Below, one piece after another: positions 1-8,546 of a stretch of 64,000 nucleotides of DNA. Below the pieces are notes generated by a model. It saw only the letters and a program-made list of their open reading frames with translations. It did not search any database and was not told where the DNA came from. Where the stretch lies: assembly GCA_903895695.1 (NCBI GenBank), contig CAITUY010000178.1, positions 62,001-126,000 of the forward strand. Reading direction: 5' to 3'. The DNA is from an uncultured bacterium. Lineage in GTDB: Bacteria > Verrucomicrobiota > Kiritimatiellia > CAIKKV01 > CAITUY01. The first letter of the stretch is position 1. Each line of letters opens with the position of its first letter. A program made the translations under genes and the position numbers.

Positions 1-1
1 C

Positions 2-1144
2 CGCCTGCTCTGGAACCCGCGGCAGCCGCTGTGGCCGCTGGTGGATGAATTCCTGTCCGCCGAGTACGGCCGGGCCGCGCCCGCGGTGCGGCGGTACCTG
101 GACGTGTTTCACGGGGCCGTGCGCGCGGATCGGTCGCTGCATTTCAGCCTGGGCGAACCACCCACCAGCCGGCTCTATGACGAGTGCCGACTGAGGCCCG
201 CCGACCGGGCCCTGGCGGCCGGCGAGGCGGCGGTGACCGGACGGGAGCGCCTGCGCGTGCGGCTGCTGCGCGACGGGCTCGGGTATGCCCGCCTGGGCCG
301 TGCCGTGCGAGGTTTCCGCATCAAGGGAAATAGCTACCGCAACGACGCCGGGCCGGTGGAACGCGCCCTCCTGGCGCGCATGATCGCGGACTGGCGGCAG
401 GGGGCAATCGAACACCTGAGCGAAGGGTCCCCCATGAAAGATCGGCTGGCGATGTGGCGGAATCGCCTTTCCGCGCATCGCATTGTCCGGTTGGGCGACG
501 CGGACATGACCGTGGCCGTGGTGCCGTCGCTGGGCGGACGGCTCCTGGAACTGCACGCGGCCGGCCGGCAATGGCTGGTCCCCGCGGATCCCGCAGGCGG
601 CGGCGACTACCCGTGTCCCGAAGGCTACTCCGAGGTCGCCGGCTACGTGTCGGGCTCCGTGGAGCCTTACAGTTGCCGGCGCCAAGGCGGGTGGTTGCAC
701 TTGGAAGGCACGGCCGGCAACGGCCTTAAGCTCGCACGCCGGCTGCGCGTACGCGACGGCGTGCTGCGCATCGAGAGCCGCATGTGGAACCCCGCGGAAC
801 TGGTCGCCGATTGCTCCTGGGGCGGCGGCTTCAAGCTGCTGGCGGATGGGTTCGTGGCCGGGCAAGTGGCGCTGGCGGGCGCCATGGAAAGCGTGCCGGC
901 TGCCCGGCTCCCAGCAGACGGCACGCTGGCGTTCGAAGGCGAGCGCCTTCCTGCCGGCTGGGAACTCGACTTCGGCGACGCCGTGGTGAAACACCGGTTC
1001 GGCGGGCATGCACTCTACCGGGCCGCCTTGAAACGCGGCAACGGCTTGTCGCTCTACTTGTGCTCCAACCTGCTGCATCTGGAGCCGGGCGCCGAAATTC
1101 GGTGCTGGCAGGAAATTGAGATCGATGCGAAGAAGTCCGGGTAA
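2..1144 (+). CDS. DUF4838-type glycosidase-like protein, C-terminal part (5' end outside window)
   Basis: The reading frame is open from the first bases of the window, so this is the 3' part of a longer gene. The opening residues (LLWNPRQ, then LVDEFLSAEYGRAAPAVRRYLD) resemble the end of the DUF4838 domain found in GH20-related glycosidases of PVC bacteria and Bacteroidetes, where this helical segment follows the TIM barrel. The last ~220 residues, from about MKDRLAMWRNRL, look like a beta-rich accessory domain of aldose-epimerase or carbohydrate-binding type (VVPSLGGRLLEL). The GTG at 41 is unlikely to be the true start because homology continues upstream. The gene is followed after 21 bases by an epimerase on the same strand, suggesting one catabolic operon (2-4156). 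Family placement rests on recalled motifs; the substrate is unknown. Confidence 0.6.
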   Translation, partial: RLLWNPRQPLWPLVDEFLSAEYGRAAPAVRRYLDVFHGAVRADRSLHFSLGEPPTSRLYDECRLRPADRALAAGEAAVTGRERLRVRLLRDGLGYARLGRAVRGFRIKGNSYRNDAGPVERALLARMIADWRQGAIEHLSEGSPMKDRLAMWRNRLSAHRIVRLGDADMTVAVVPSLGGRLLELHAAGRQWLVPADPAGGGDYPCPEGYSEVAGYVSGSVEPYSCRRQGGWLHLEGTAGNGLKLARRLRVRDGVLRIESRMWNPAELVADCSWGGGFKLLADGFVAGQVALAGAMESVPAARLPADGTLAFEGERLPAGWELDFGDAVVKHRFGGHALYRAALKRGNGLSLYLCSNLLHLEPGAEIRCWQEIEIDAKKSG

Positions 1145-1165
1145 CGCATCTCGAGGGAAATCAGG

Positions 1166-2167
1166 ATGAAAGTCTGCGTGGTCGGTGGGACTGGCAACAT
1201 CAGCACGAGCATTGTTCGGCTGCTGGTTGAAGTGGGCCATCAGGTGGCCGTCTTCAATCGCGGCACGAAGGGACCTGTGCCGCCCGGCGTCAGAGCTATC
1301 CGGGGCGATCTCAAGGACCGGCCGGCTTTCGAGGCCGCCATGCAGGCGGAGAAGTTCGATGCCGCGATCCACATGATCTGTTTCGATGCCGAGGACGCCC
1401 GCAGCGCCCTGCGTGCGTTCCGGGACGTCAAACACCTAATCTACTGCTCCACGGTGTGCACCTATGGTGTGCAATACGATTGGCTGCCTGCGACTGAGGA
1501 CCATCCCCTGCGGCCAATCAGCGATTACGGACGCAACAAGGCGGCCGCCGACCGCGTGTTCCTGGAGGCCTACTACGGCCAGGAGTTCCCGGTGACGATC
1601 ATCAAGCCGACCACGACCTTCGGTCCGGCGTGGAACCTGTTGCGGCAGATCGCCTGGGACGCGACGTGGGTCGACCGCGTGCGCAAGGGGAAGCCGATCG
1701 CCATCTGCGGGGACGGACAAGCCCTGCACCAGTGGATGCATGTCGACGATGCCGCGCCCGCGTTCGTCTATGCCCTTGGGCGCACGCCCTGCATCGGGCA
1801 GACCTACAACATGATGAAAAGCGAGTTCGGGACCTGGGCCGACTACCACCGCACGGCGATGAAGGTGATCGGGCGCGAAGTGGAACTGGTGGGAGTGCCG
1901 CGGGACACGCTCGTCGCCGCCAAGGTTCCCAATGTCGGCATCTGCGTGGAAATCTTCTCGCACAACTGCATCTACAGCCCCGCTCGCCTGATGCGCGACG
2001 TGCCCGAATTCCGGCCGAAGCGCTCGCTGGAGGGCACGCTGCGGGATGTTTACGAGGCCATGCAGCGGGAACAGCGCATTCCCGATTCCACGAAGGAAGA
2101 CTGGGAAGACCGGTTGATTGCCGCCCAACGCAAGGTGGGACTGGACGCTGACAAAGGGACGACTTGA
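1166..2167 (+). CDS. NAD-dependent epimerase/dehydratase family protein
   Basis: This 333-residue protein belongs to the extended short-chain dehydrogenase family acting on sugars or nucleotide sugars. The N-terminus has the Rossmann beta strand and dinucleotide loop (MKVCVVGGTGNIS, a GxxGxxx pattern), followed by a catalytic-type YGRNK segment (YxxxK) near residue 116 after STVCTYG. A GAGGGA Shine-Dalgarno-like stretch lies about 8 bases before the ATG. It sits 21 bases after a glycosidase-like gene and 18 bases before a heparinase-like lyase, so it probably modifies a sugar released by those enzymes. The exact reaction (epimerase, dehydratase or reductase) cannot be read from the sequence. 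Confidence 0.85.
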   Translation: MKVCVVGGTGNISTSIVRLLVEVGHQVAVFNRGTKGPVPPGVRAIRGDLKDRPAFEAAMQAEKFDAAIHMICFDAEDARSALRAFRDVKHLIYCSTVCTYGVQYDWLPATEDHPLRPISDYGRNKAAADRVFLEAYYGQEFPVTIIKPTTTFGPAWNLLRQIAWDATWVDRVRKGKPIAICGDGQALHQWMHVDDAAPAFVYALGRTPCIGQTYNMMKSEFGTWADYHRTAMKVIGREVELVGVPRDTLVAAKVPNVGICVEIFSHNCIYSPARLMRDVPEFRPKRSLEGTLRDVYEAMQREQRIPDSTKEDWEDRLIAAQRKVGLDADKGTT

Positions 2168-2185
2168 AACGGGGCAGGCACAATC

Positions 2186-4156
2186 ATGATCAATGAACCG
2201 ATTGCGGAGAACGCGCGCCGCCTCGCACTGGTGTGGGGCGACCGTATCCCGGCCTGGGACGATGCGGCGCGCACGGTGGCGGACAATGCCGTGGCAGGCG
2301 TCCTGTTCTTCTCCTGCAACGGTGAGCATCCCGTGCAAGTGGGGCGGCAACAAGTCCAATGGCAGGGACCGCATCTCCCGGACTATGAGTGGACCGCCCA
2401 GCTCAATCGCTTCTTCTTCCTGGCGGCCCTGGCCTCGGGTTACCGGGCAACGGGCAACGCGGAATACGCCCAAGCGGCGCGGGACTACATCGAAGACTGG
2501 ATCCAGACGCACCCGGCAGGGCCCGCCTGGCAGACGGTCGGCCGCGACAACACGCTGAACCTGGGCATCCGCATGGGCACGTCACAGTGGCCAGGCTGGT
2601 TGGGGACGCTGCCCGTGTTCCTCGACAGCCGGGCCTACGACGACGCGTTTGTGGCACGCCTGGTGGCCTCCGCCGGGTGCCAACTCGCGTTTCTTCAAAA
2701 GCATTTGCCGGGCGAAGGCAACTGGCGGCTGACCAGCGCCGACACGCTGATCGTCGCCGGCATCCTGCTGGAACCGCAACCCGGGGCCACGCCCATGCGT
2801 GACTTCGCGGTGCGGGTGCTGCAGGATGCGTTCCGGCGGCAGGTTCTTCCCGACGGCGCCCACACTGAAAGAAATCCAAGCTACCATCACTGGATGGCCA
2901 AGGTGATGGAGCGCTTCTGGGAACTCGGGCGGGCGCTCCCGGAGCTCGGGCTGACAGTCAATCCGGCCGTCGTGGCCCGCATGTACGACTATTCGTTGGC
3001 CAGCATGGCGCCCGACGGCGGGTGGAATGCGCTGCATGACTGCCAGTCCGCCCGCAACCGCCTTTACGAGGAACTCGGCGCCGCGCGGAAGGACCGCGCC
3101 GCCTTCCGGAGCAAGGCGGGGTTGCCGGACACGCTGCCGCCGCTTTCACAGTATTTTCCCGACGCCGGCCAAGCCTGCCTTCGCGACTCGTGGGAGCCCA
3201 CCGCCACTTATCTCGTATTCGACGCCACGCAATGGGGCGGCGCGCATTGTCACCAGAGCAGCAACGGGCTCGTCCTCTATGTCGCCGGCGAACCGGTCCT
3301 CGTGGACCCTGGCTTCTTCACCTACAACTTCGCCGATCCCCTCGGCATCTACGGCAAATCCACCCGGGCGCACAACACCGCGAATCTGAACGGATGGAAC
3401 CAGGTCGGCACCAACCCCGCGGGAACGCGGCATTTCAGTTGTCCCGGCCACGACGCGGTCATCTCGACCTACGAGGGCGGGTACTGGCCGGGGCGATACT
3501 TGTGGAATTTCCCCGAGGGTTGCGGCGCCGGCATCCAGGCCGCCCACACCCGGGCCATGCTCTGGGTGCGCGGGCGGTTCATCGTTGTCATCGACGAGAT
3601 CGTCCGCTCCCCGGCCGGGGACGCAGATCCGTTCCTTGAAATCAACTGGCAGTTCGAACGCGGCCCGGTCAAGGTTGACGAAGCCGCCGGCCGGGCCTGG
3701 ACTGAGTGGGCCGGGGCGAACCTCCTGATGCTTTTCCCGGGCATGCCCGCAGGCATGCGCCTTGCCGTGCACGAAGGCGAGAACGATCCGCCGCGCGGCT
3801 GGTTGCCCGCCGAGGGCGGCTATATCACGGCCCCGCAGTTGGCCCAGGAATTGCGGCCGATGCGGTCGCGCGAGGCAACCTGCGTAACCGTGCTGATCCC
3901 GGTGGCGAGCGGCAGCAAGATTCCCGCCGTCAAAGCCCGCCTGGGCGGGGTCACCGGAACGGATGCCCCCCCCTGGCGGCTGACGCTCGAGTGGGGCAGC
4001 GGCGAGCGCGACGATCTCGTCTGGACCTCTGGCTTCAAGCACATGATCGGCGCGGTCGACGACCTGTTCACCGATGGCTCGCTGGCACACTGGACCCGGG
4101 ACCCCACGGGTCTCATCCAGGCCCGCGCGGTCTTCGATTCGACGTTCCAGGCGTGA
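2186..4156 (+). CDS. Heparinase II/III-like polysaccharide lyase
   Basis: This 656-residue protein has the two-domain plan of heparinase II/III and alginate or oligoalginate lyases. An alpha/alpha barrel fills roughly the first 350 residues (LNRFFFLAALASGYRATGN, then an ENxSYHHW-like segment RNPSYHHWM). A beta-sandwich follows, opening with HQSSNGLVLYVAGEPVLVDPG, the conserved family block, and then STRAHNT. The enzyme would cleave uronic-acid-containing glycosidic bonds by beta-elimination; the substrate is not predictable. No signal peptide is visible (it starts MINEPIAENARRL), so it may act in the cytoplasm. The 3' end overlaps the convergent URO-D family gene by 44 bases (4113-4156). The start was chosen 18 bases after the preceding stop. 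Confidence 0.85.
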   Translation: MINEPIAENARRLALVWGDRIPAWDDAARTVADNAVAGVLFFSCNGEHPVQVGRQQVQWQGPHLPDYEWTAQLNRFFFLAALASGYRATGNAEYAQAARDYIEDWIQTHPAGPAWQTVGRDNTLNLGIRMGTSQWPGWLGTLPVFLDSRAYDDAFVARLVASAGCQLAFLQKHLPGEGNWRLTSADTLIVAGILLEPQPGATPMRDFAVRVLQDAFRRQVLPDGAHTERNPSYHHWMAKVMERFWELGRALPELGLTVNPAVVARMYDYSLASMAPDGGWNALHDCQSARNRLYEELGAARKDRAAFRSKAGLPDTLPPLSQYFPDAGQACLRDSWEPTATYLVFDATQWGGAHCHQSSNGLVLYVAGEPVLVDPGFFTYNFADPLGIYGKSTRAHNTANLNGWNQVGTNPAGTRHFSCPGHDAVISTYEGGYWPGRYLWNFPEGCGAGIQAAHTRAMLWVRGRFIVVIDEIVRSPAGDADPFLEINWQFERGPVKVDEAAGRAWTEWAGANLLMLFPGMPAGMRLAVHEGENDPPRGWLPAEGGYITAPQLAQELRPMRSREATCVTVLIPVASGSKIPAVKARLGGVTGTDAPPWRLTLEWGSGERDDLVWTSGFKHMIGAVDDLFTDGSLAHWTRDPTGLIQARAVFDSTFQA

Positions 4157-5180
4157 GAATCTGGTTTCGGTCCTTCACGTCCGAGACAATCACGACCCGC
4201 CGTCCATTCGTGATGCGCATGATGCGTTCGACGGACATATGAGCCGTCGGATTGACGTAGAGGATCTGGTCCTCCCGCAACCCGCTCAAGTATTGCCACA
4301 AATCGTCCGCCGCCCGGTCATTCACCTGCACGGCGCGCAGTTCCTTCATCTCCCGCCAAACCGGGATGTGCTGCACGTGGGCGCCGCACAAGTGGATCAT
4401 GCCGCCGTGCGGATAGGTGCCCAGAAGTTCCGCATCGAGCGGCGCGATGAATTCGCGGTATTGTTCCTGCGAAAGCAAGTGCGTGGTGCAGCCGCACAAC
4501 TGCCCGAAGCCGGGCGGTTGCGTGCGGTACGAACCGACGACCGGCTGCAACTGCGCCGGCGGGAGCGTAGCCCGGTACCACTGGTGCATGGCGCAAAGCG
4601 TTCGGTTGATAACGCGCAGATCGCGATGGGCGGCCTCCGGTTCGACCAGCATTGCAACCAGCAGCTCCTGGCCGAAGAGATTCACGCCGACGTTCAGTGC
4701 GCTGGCAATCGTCGGCAAGCCGAAATACGGCACCGTGGCGCCCGTGGCGACAAAGGCTCGGGCCATCTCGCGGGCCCTCTGCCAGGTCGGGTTGCGGTCG
4801 AGATCCGGCGGCCGAAGCTGGCCGACCGGCTGAGCCAGCAGATGTGCCTGCCACGAACCGTCCAGTGTGAAGACGTCGGCCCCGAAGATCTTGTCCATGA
4901 AGTGAACGCCATGGATATCGCACTCGACGGTCAACGGACGGAATACCACGTCATCGCGCAGGGCCTCCGCCTTTGAAGCCAGCCCGTCCAAGGCGGCGGC
5001 GACGGCAGCCGGCACGTCCTGCATGCGCGCCCCGTCGAGCCGGCGCTCCACGCCGCACAACGCAAAGGCATAGCCGTCGCTCGTGTCGCCGGCAAATACC
5101 CGCCGCAAACGGTCGATATGCCGCTCTCGCACTGCAAGCAGAGCGGAGTCTGTCAAAGTAGACGGACGGTGTTCATTCAT
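4113..5180 (-). CDS. Uroporphyrinogen decarboxylase (URO-D) family protein, probably not HemE
   Basis: This 355-residue protein has the URO-D barrel organisation. A segment GGMIHLCGAHVQHI provides an H-x-C pair of the kind used for zinc binding in the methyltransferase branch of the superfamily (MtaA/CmuA-like). It lacks the strongly conserved HemE N-terminal signature, so haem synthesis is unlikely. Many such paralogues sit in carbohydrate loci of PVC bacteria with unknown roles. The start is the ATG at 5180 (MNEHRPSTL) because GAGAAG precedes it closely; an upstream in-frame start at 5210 lacks support. The gene converges on and overlaps the heparinase-like gene, and its promoter side faces the antitoxin gene at 5227. 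Confidence 0.75.
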   Translation of the reverse strand: MNEHRPSTLTDSALLAVRERHIDRLRRVFAGDTSDGYAFALCGVERRLDGARMQDVPAAVAAALDGLASKAEALRDDVVFRPLTVECDIHGVHFMDKIFGADVFTLDGSWQAHLLAQPVGQLRPPDLDRNPTWQRAREMARAFVATGATVPYFGLPTIASALNVGVNLFGQELLVAMLVEPEAAHRDLRVINRTLCAMHQWYRATLPPAQLQPVVGSYRTQPPGFGQLCGCTTHLLSQEQYREFIAPLDAELLGTYPHGGMIHLCGAHVQHIPVWREMKELRAVQVNDRAADDLWQYLSGLREDQILYVNPTAHMSVERIMRITNGRRVVIVSDVKDRNQILTPGTSNRRPRGPG

Positions 5181-5226
5181 GGTTCTTCTCGGCCTGCCTA
5201 TGATGCCCACTTCAGTTCAAGCTACA

Positions 5227-5511
5227 TCATGCCGGAACAGCTTTGAGCTTCAATCCAACGGAACTGAAGACCTTGAGGACGGTTGCCAGTTCGGGATTCC
5301 CATCCCTTGACAGGGTCTTGTATAGACTCTCACGACCCAGGCCTGTGCGCTTCGCGACCTTTGTCATGCCTTGGGCACGTGCAATGTCACCGAGTGCCGC
5401 GGCGATCAGGGCTGCATCGCCTTCCTCGAACGCGCAAGCCAAATACGCCGCCATGTCTTCTTTTGTCTTAAGATGCTCTGCCGCATCCCACAATGTCGTC
5501 TTGGCTTTCAT
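5227..5511 (-). CDS. HigA-like antitoxin (putative addiction module antidote)
   Basis: This 94-residue protein matches the small antidote family paired with RelE/Gp49-like killers. The N-terminus (AAEHLKTKEDMAAYL) is followed by an XRE-type helix-turn-helix, roughly residues 37-75, with GMTKVAKRTGLGRESLYKTLS as the recognition region. It would neutralise the toxin encoded just upstream and repress the pair through the palindrome at 5821-5836. The Shine-Dalgarno AGGAG overlaps the toxin's TAG stop, and only 9 bases separate the genes, indicating coupled translation. The order toxin then antitoxin is the HigBA arrangement. Confidence 0.85.
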   Translation of the reverse strand: MKAKTTLWDAAEHLKTKEDMAAYLACAFEEGDAALIAAALGDIARAQGMTKVAKRTGLGRESLYKTLSRDGNPELATVLKVFSSVGLKLKAVPA

Positions 5512-5520
5512 GCTCTTCTC

Positions 5521-5811
5521 CTAGACCACCCTGGAAAGGGCAACGGCCCTTTGAATGTCGCGCGATTGCGTTCGTTTGTCACCCCCGCCCAGCAACACCA
5601 CAAGCGTTTCACCCTTGCGAAGGAGGTAGACGCGATATCCCGGTCCGTAATCTACGCGGAGCTCGGACACCCCCTCACCCACGGGCCTCACATCGCCGAA
5701 ATTCCCCAAAGACACCCGCCGAATCCGAATCAAGATACGCGTCTTCGCCATCCTGTCCCGAAGACTCTCAAACCACACTGCGTATTCGCATGTCTCGCGG
5801 ATCTCAATCAC
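5521..5811 (-). CDS. RelE/HigB-like addiction module toxin (Gp49-like)
   Basis: This 96-residue toxin of the RelE/ParE superfamily is predicted to be a ribosome-dependent mRNA interferase. Recognisable family features are the basic helix RDRMAKTRILIRIRR near residues 18-33 and the strand segment ELRVDYGPGYRVYLLRKG, followed by the LLGGGDKRTQSRDI block near the C-terminus. The start codon is GTG at 5811. It is the first gene of a two-gene operon with the antitoxin at 5227-5511. The leader is very short, with a promoter-like sequence and a palindrome directly upstream. Family assignment is firm; activity is inferred. Confidence 0.85.
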   Translation of the reverse strand: MIEIRETCEYAVWFESLRDRMAKTRILIRIRRVSLGNFGDVRPVGEGVSELRVDYGPGYRVYLLRKGETLVVLLGGGDKRTQSRDIQRAVALSRVV

Positions 5812-5820
5812 AAGACCACC

Positions 5821-5852
5821 GTATCATATAGGATACACAGCGTAAACACCAA
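5821..5852 (-). promoter_or_regulatory. Promoter and operator-like palindrome of the toxin-antitoxin operon
   Basis: Reading the minus strand, a TTGGTG hexamer (5847-5852) stands 17 bases from TATGAT (5824-5829), a credible sigma-70-type -35/-10 pair. The -10 lies inside a near-perfect palindrome at 5821-5836 (GTATC arms around an AT-rich core, 14 of 16 positions symmetric). This is a typical position for an autoregulatory operator bound by the antitoxin HTH. The toxin GTG starts 12 bases after the -10. Function is inferred from position. Confidence 0.55.
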
Positions 5853-5986
5853 TGTGCACGTTCTGTCGCCGAACGCCCGCGCTGAGGGTCGGCGCACCCG
5901 CCCCAGGTGAGCTGTACCTCTCCAGCGCGTTGTTCGACTCGCATTTCGATCCAATCTGTCATGAAAACGACATTCGCGCCCTGACC

Positions 5987-6136
5987 AGTTTGATCCGGTG
6001 CCGCAAGCCGGAACCCCACGATAATGTTGTAGCCGGGATCACGCATCCATCGATAGGCGGACCGGCAGGAATGAGCGTACCTGCGATACTGTCCGCCACG
6101 CACCGCGCGCTGGGTCCCATGGCCGACCCGGTTGAA
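5987..6136 (-). pseudogene. Remnant of a formylglycine-generating-enzyme (sulfatase-modifying factor) domain
   Basis: About 50 codons on the minus strand read as the C-terminal signature of FGE-sulfatase domains: RAVRGGQYRRYAHSCRSAYR followed by DPGYNIIVGFRLA. This matches the usual pattern VxRGGSW...CRSAYR...P...vGFR. No upstream domain is present, since the region ends at the palindrome at 6182-6214 and the glycosidase start. This is therefore a decayed 3' fragment, not a working gene. Full-length FGE activates sulfatases, and a sulfatase lies at 13632-14987, so the loss of this neighbour may be meaningful. Confidence 0.6.
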
Positions 6137-6181
6137 CGAATCGAATTGGCACTGCTTTCCGGCCGATGATCTGGCACAGTA

Positions 6182-6214
6182 TTCGTGGCACGGGCATCTT
6201 GCCCGTGCCACGAA
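6182..6214. repeat. REP-like perfect inverted repeat (15-bp arms, 3-base loop)
   Basis: The sequence ttcgtggcacgggca is followed by tct and then its exact reverse complement, ending at 6214. Palindromes with this 'cacgggcatcttgcccgtg' core recur in many PVC and related genomes as REP-like elements, often linked to RAYT transposases (recalled, not checked). It ends 10 bases before the ATG of the gene at 6225, and the ribosome-binding AAAGGA starts inside its last bases. The hairpin could therefore influence translation of that gene. Confidence 0.75.
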
Positions 6215-6224
6215 AGGATCAGTC

Positions 6225-8546
6225 ATGCTTCGTCAGAGTTGTGGAGCGGTCGTGGTTGCCATGCTGGGCGCGTTCTACTGTTCCGCGGCGCCCGTTGTCA
6301 CGAAGGTGCCGCTGGCCAAAGACCGCGCGGATTCCGACCTTCGCTCGCAGGGCCAGACGGCAACCGCCTATATCCGGGACCTCGCCGAAGGCAACGGCGG
6401 CCAGATCTTTGCCGGTAAGTTCAACGCCCCCGCGGGCCGCTATCGCCTGCACGCGGCGGCGGCCGTCCACCCCCTTGGCGAACTCGCCACGGCCTGGCTC
6501 ACAGTCAAACTGCAAGCCGGCACGACGGAGAAAACGTTCAACGCGCTGTCCTTCGCGCGGCCGGACGAATTTGCCGATCTGGCCATGGACTTCACCGCGC
6601 CGGGCGGCGACACGCCCGTGTCCGTCGGTTGGACCTTCGAGGGCAAAGGTGCCGCGACCTCACGCGCCAAGTCCATCGTAACTCCCACGGCCCCGACGCT
6701 CGGTGCGGACGAGGATATAATGAAAGGCAAGACCGCGGACTTCGAGTTGGAGAACCGTAACGCGCCGCAAGCCTTGGAACGTGCCCATGCGATCGCCACC
6801 TGTCTGATGCTACGGGAGATTCACGCGGAACCGCTCTCGCCGGTGACGGTCGCCGAGGTTCGTTCGGACAAGATCACCTACACCCGCGGTGAACAGGGGC
6901 AGGCCACGGTCGAACTCCGCAACGCCGCCTCGGCGCCGCGCACCGTCGCGCTCACGGTGGAGATTCAGGGTGGGCTCGACCACCGTTGGCCGGTCCGGAC
7001 GGAAACGGTGAAGATCCCGGCGGGCGAGACACTCGCATGGAAAGGCACGTTCGACACGAAACCACTGTCCTGGGGCTGCGCGCTGCGGGCGACCGCGACC
7101 GTGGAAGGGTTCCCGCCGGAGACGGAAGCAGCGGTATTCTCCGTGCCGGACCACTTCTGGGACGTGGCCATCATGGCGACGTGCCCGGCGCAGATGACCA
7201 AGGACTTCGGCAACATGGAACACGCGCGACAGGCTGCCGCCCACCTGAAGGAACAAGGGTTCAATGGATTCGAGGCCTATTTCTGGGCGCCCTGCGATCT
7301 GCTGGAGTATACGCCTGACACCGAAGTGTTCTTCAGCGGCCAGACGGCCTACATCCAAACGATCTCCGGCACGAGTAACCTTGTCGCCGCGTGCCATGAG
7401 CTGGGCATCAAGGCCACCTTCTACGCCAACCTGTGGGGCGGCAGCGGCGAGCCGGCATTCGAGATCATGCGGCAGCATCCCGACTGGTTCGGCAGCGCCA
7501 ACTTCCACAGCGGCGCGCTGGACGATGCCAAACTCATGACGGCGGGCGTCATCCGCGGTCCCGGGCACAAGGTCTGGAGTTTCAACCAACTCAACGATAA
7601 GGCCGGGATGGGTCTGTTCGACTACCACACCGATGAAATCCTGGGCGCCCGCAAAATGTTCGGGTGGGACGGGATCCGCTACGACAGTTACTACAGCGCC
7701 CCCTGGACCATCAAGGCGATGACCCACATCCGCGGGCGGATGAACCGGGAGGCGCCGGATTTCCTGTTCGCCTACAACGCGTTCGCCGGCGCGGAGTACC
7801 AGGCCGGCGCCATGGATTCGCTTTCCAACGGCATGATCATGGCCGAAGGCGCGCGGATCGGTCCCGGGAGCCGGGTCGTCGACTTCCTGCGCGGCCTGAA
7901 CTCCTGGCGCGAGGTCTCCTGGCCCTACGGCTCAGGCATCGGCCCGCTGTATGGATTCACCGGCGGCCCCGAGGGGGCGAAGCCCTCGCCGCTCGACCAT
8001 GTCCTGATCGCCTCCGTCTACATGGCGGTCGGCGCGCATCCCTACTACAACTTGATGGGAGGCGGCATCGGGGAATACCCGGCGTTCGCCGTGCGCTACG
8101 CGGAGGTGATCTATAATACCCGCCTGCGCGATGTGGCCGATCCCGACCGCGTCGTCGCGTTCGGCAACAACGCCGACCCATTGCTCTGGCGCGAGTTGCT
8201 CCGCACCGGCACCGTCGAGGAAGGACGCCAGCGCCTGGTGCTGCATGTCGTCAACGCCGCGACGAATGCCGCCTTCGGCGCCCTGGACATGCGGCACCTC
8301 CCACCCCTCAAGGACGTGCCCGTTCGTTTCACGCTGCCCGCGGGTGCAAAGCCGGTCGGCGCCTGGCTTATGCAGGCCTACCCCGCGCTATCCCAGCAGG
8401 CGCTGCCGGTCGCCGCCGACGGTTCAGCCTTTGCCCTGACGCTTCCCGAGATCCGATTCTACGGCCTCGTGGTGCTCGATATCGCCACCCAGACGCCGAT
8501 CCCAACCAAGATCGACGCGCGGACCAAGCGGGAGAAGGGCCAATGA
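6225..8546 (+). CDS. Secreted TIM-barrel glycoside hydrolase-like protein (GH66/GHL-type)
   Basis: This 773-residue exported protein starts at the ATG at 6225. AAAGGA precedes it by 6 bases, and the first residues form a signal peptide (MLRQSCGAVVVAMLGAFYC, cleavage likely after SAA). The middle region from about residue 310 has a (beta/alpha)8-type pattern: HFWDVAIMAT, GFNGFEAYFWAP, ATFYANLWGG, and WDGIRYDSYYSAPW with candidate catalytic acids in the last. This resembles GH66-like and 'hypothetical glycosyl hydrolase' barrels. The N-terminal third is beta-rich (Ig-like) and a beta domain closes the protein. Its stop overlaps the next ATG (ATGA), so the two are translationally coupled. Substrate unknown; the barrel call is stronger than the family number. 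Confidence 0.6.
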   Translation: MLRQSCGAVVVAMLGAFYCSAAPVVTKVPLAKDRADSDLRSQGQTATAYIRDLAEGNGGQIFAGKFNAPAGRYRLHAAAAVHPLGELATAWLTVKLQAGTTEKTFNALSFARPDEFADLAMDFTAPGGDTPVSVGWTFEGKGAATSRAKSIVTPTAPTLGADEDIMKGKTADFELENRNAPQALERAHAIATCLMLREIHAEPLSPVTVAEVRSDKITYTRGEQGQATVELRNAASAPRTVALTVEIQGGLDHRWPVRTETVKIPAGETLAWKGTFDTKPLSWGCALRATATVEGFPPETEAAVFSVPDHFWDVAIMATCPAQMTKDFGNMEHARQAAAHLKEQGFNGFEAYFWAPCDLLEYTPDTEVFFSGQTAYIQTISGTSNLVAACHELGIKATFYANLWGGSGEPAFEIMRQHPDWFGSANFHSGALDDAKLMTAGVIRGPGHKVWSFNQLNDKAGMGLFDYHTDEILGARKMFGWDGIRYDSYYSAPWTIKAMTHIRGRMNREAPDFLFAYNAFAGAEYQAGAMDSLSNGMIMAEGARIGPGSRVVDFLRGLNSWREVSWPYGSGIGPLYGFTGGPEGAKPSPLDHVLIASVYMAVGAHPYYNLMGGGIGEYPAFAVRYAEVIYNTRLRDVADPDRVVAFGNNADPLLWRELLRTGTVEEGRQRLVLHVVNAATNAAFGALDMRHLPPLKDVPVRFTLPAGAKPVGAWLMQAYPALSQQALPVAADGSAFALTLPEIRFYGLVVLDIATQTPIPTKIDARTKREKGQ

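Noticed and set aside
4113..5180. Calling the URO-D family gene hemE
   Set aside because: The N-terminal HemE signature is missing and no haem genes are nearby.
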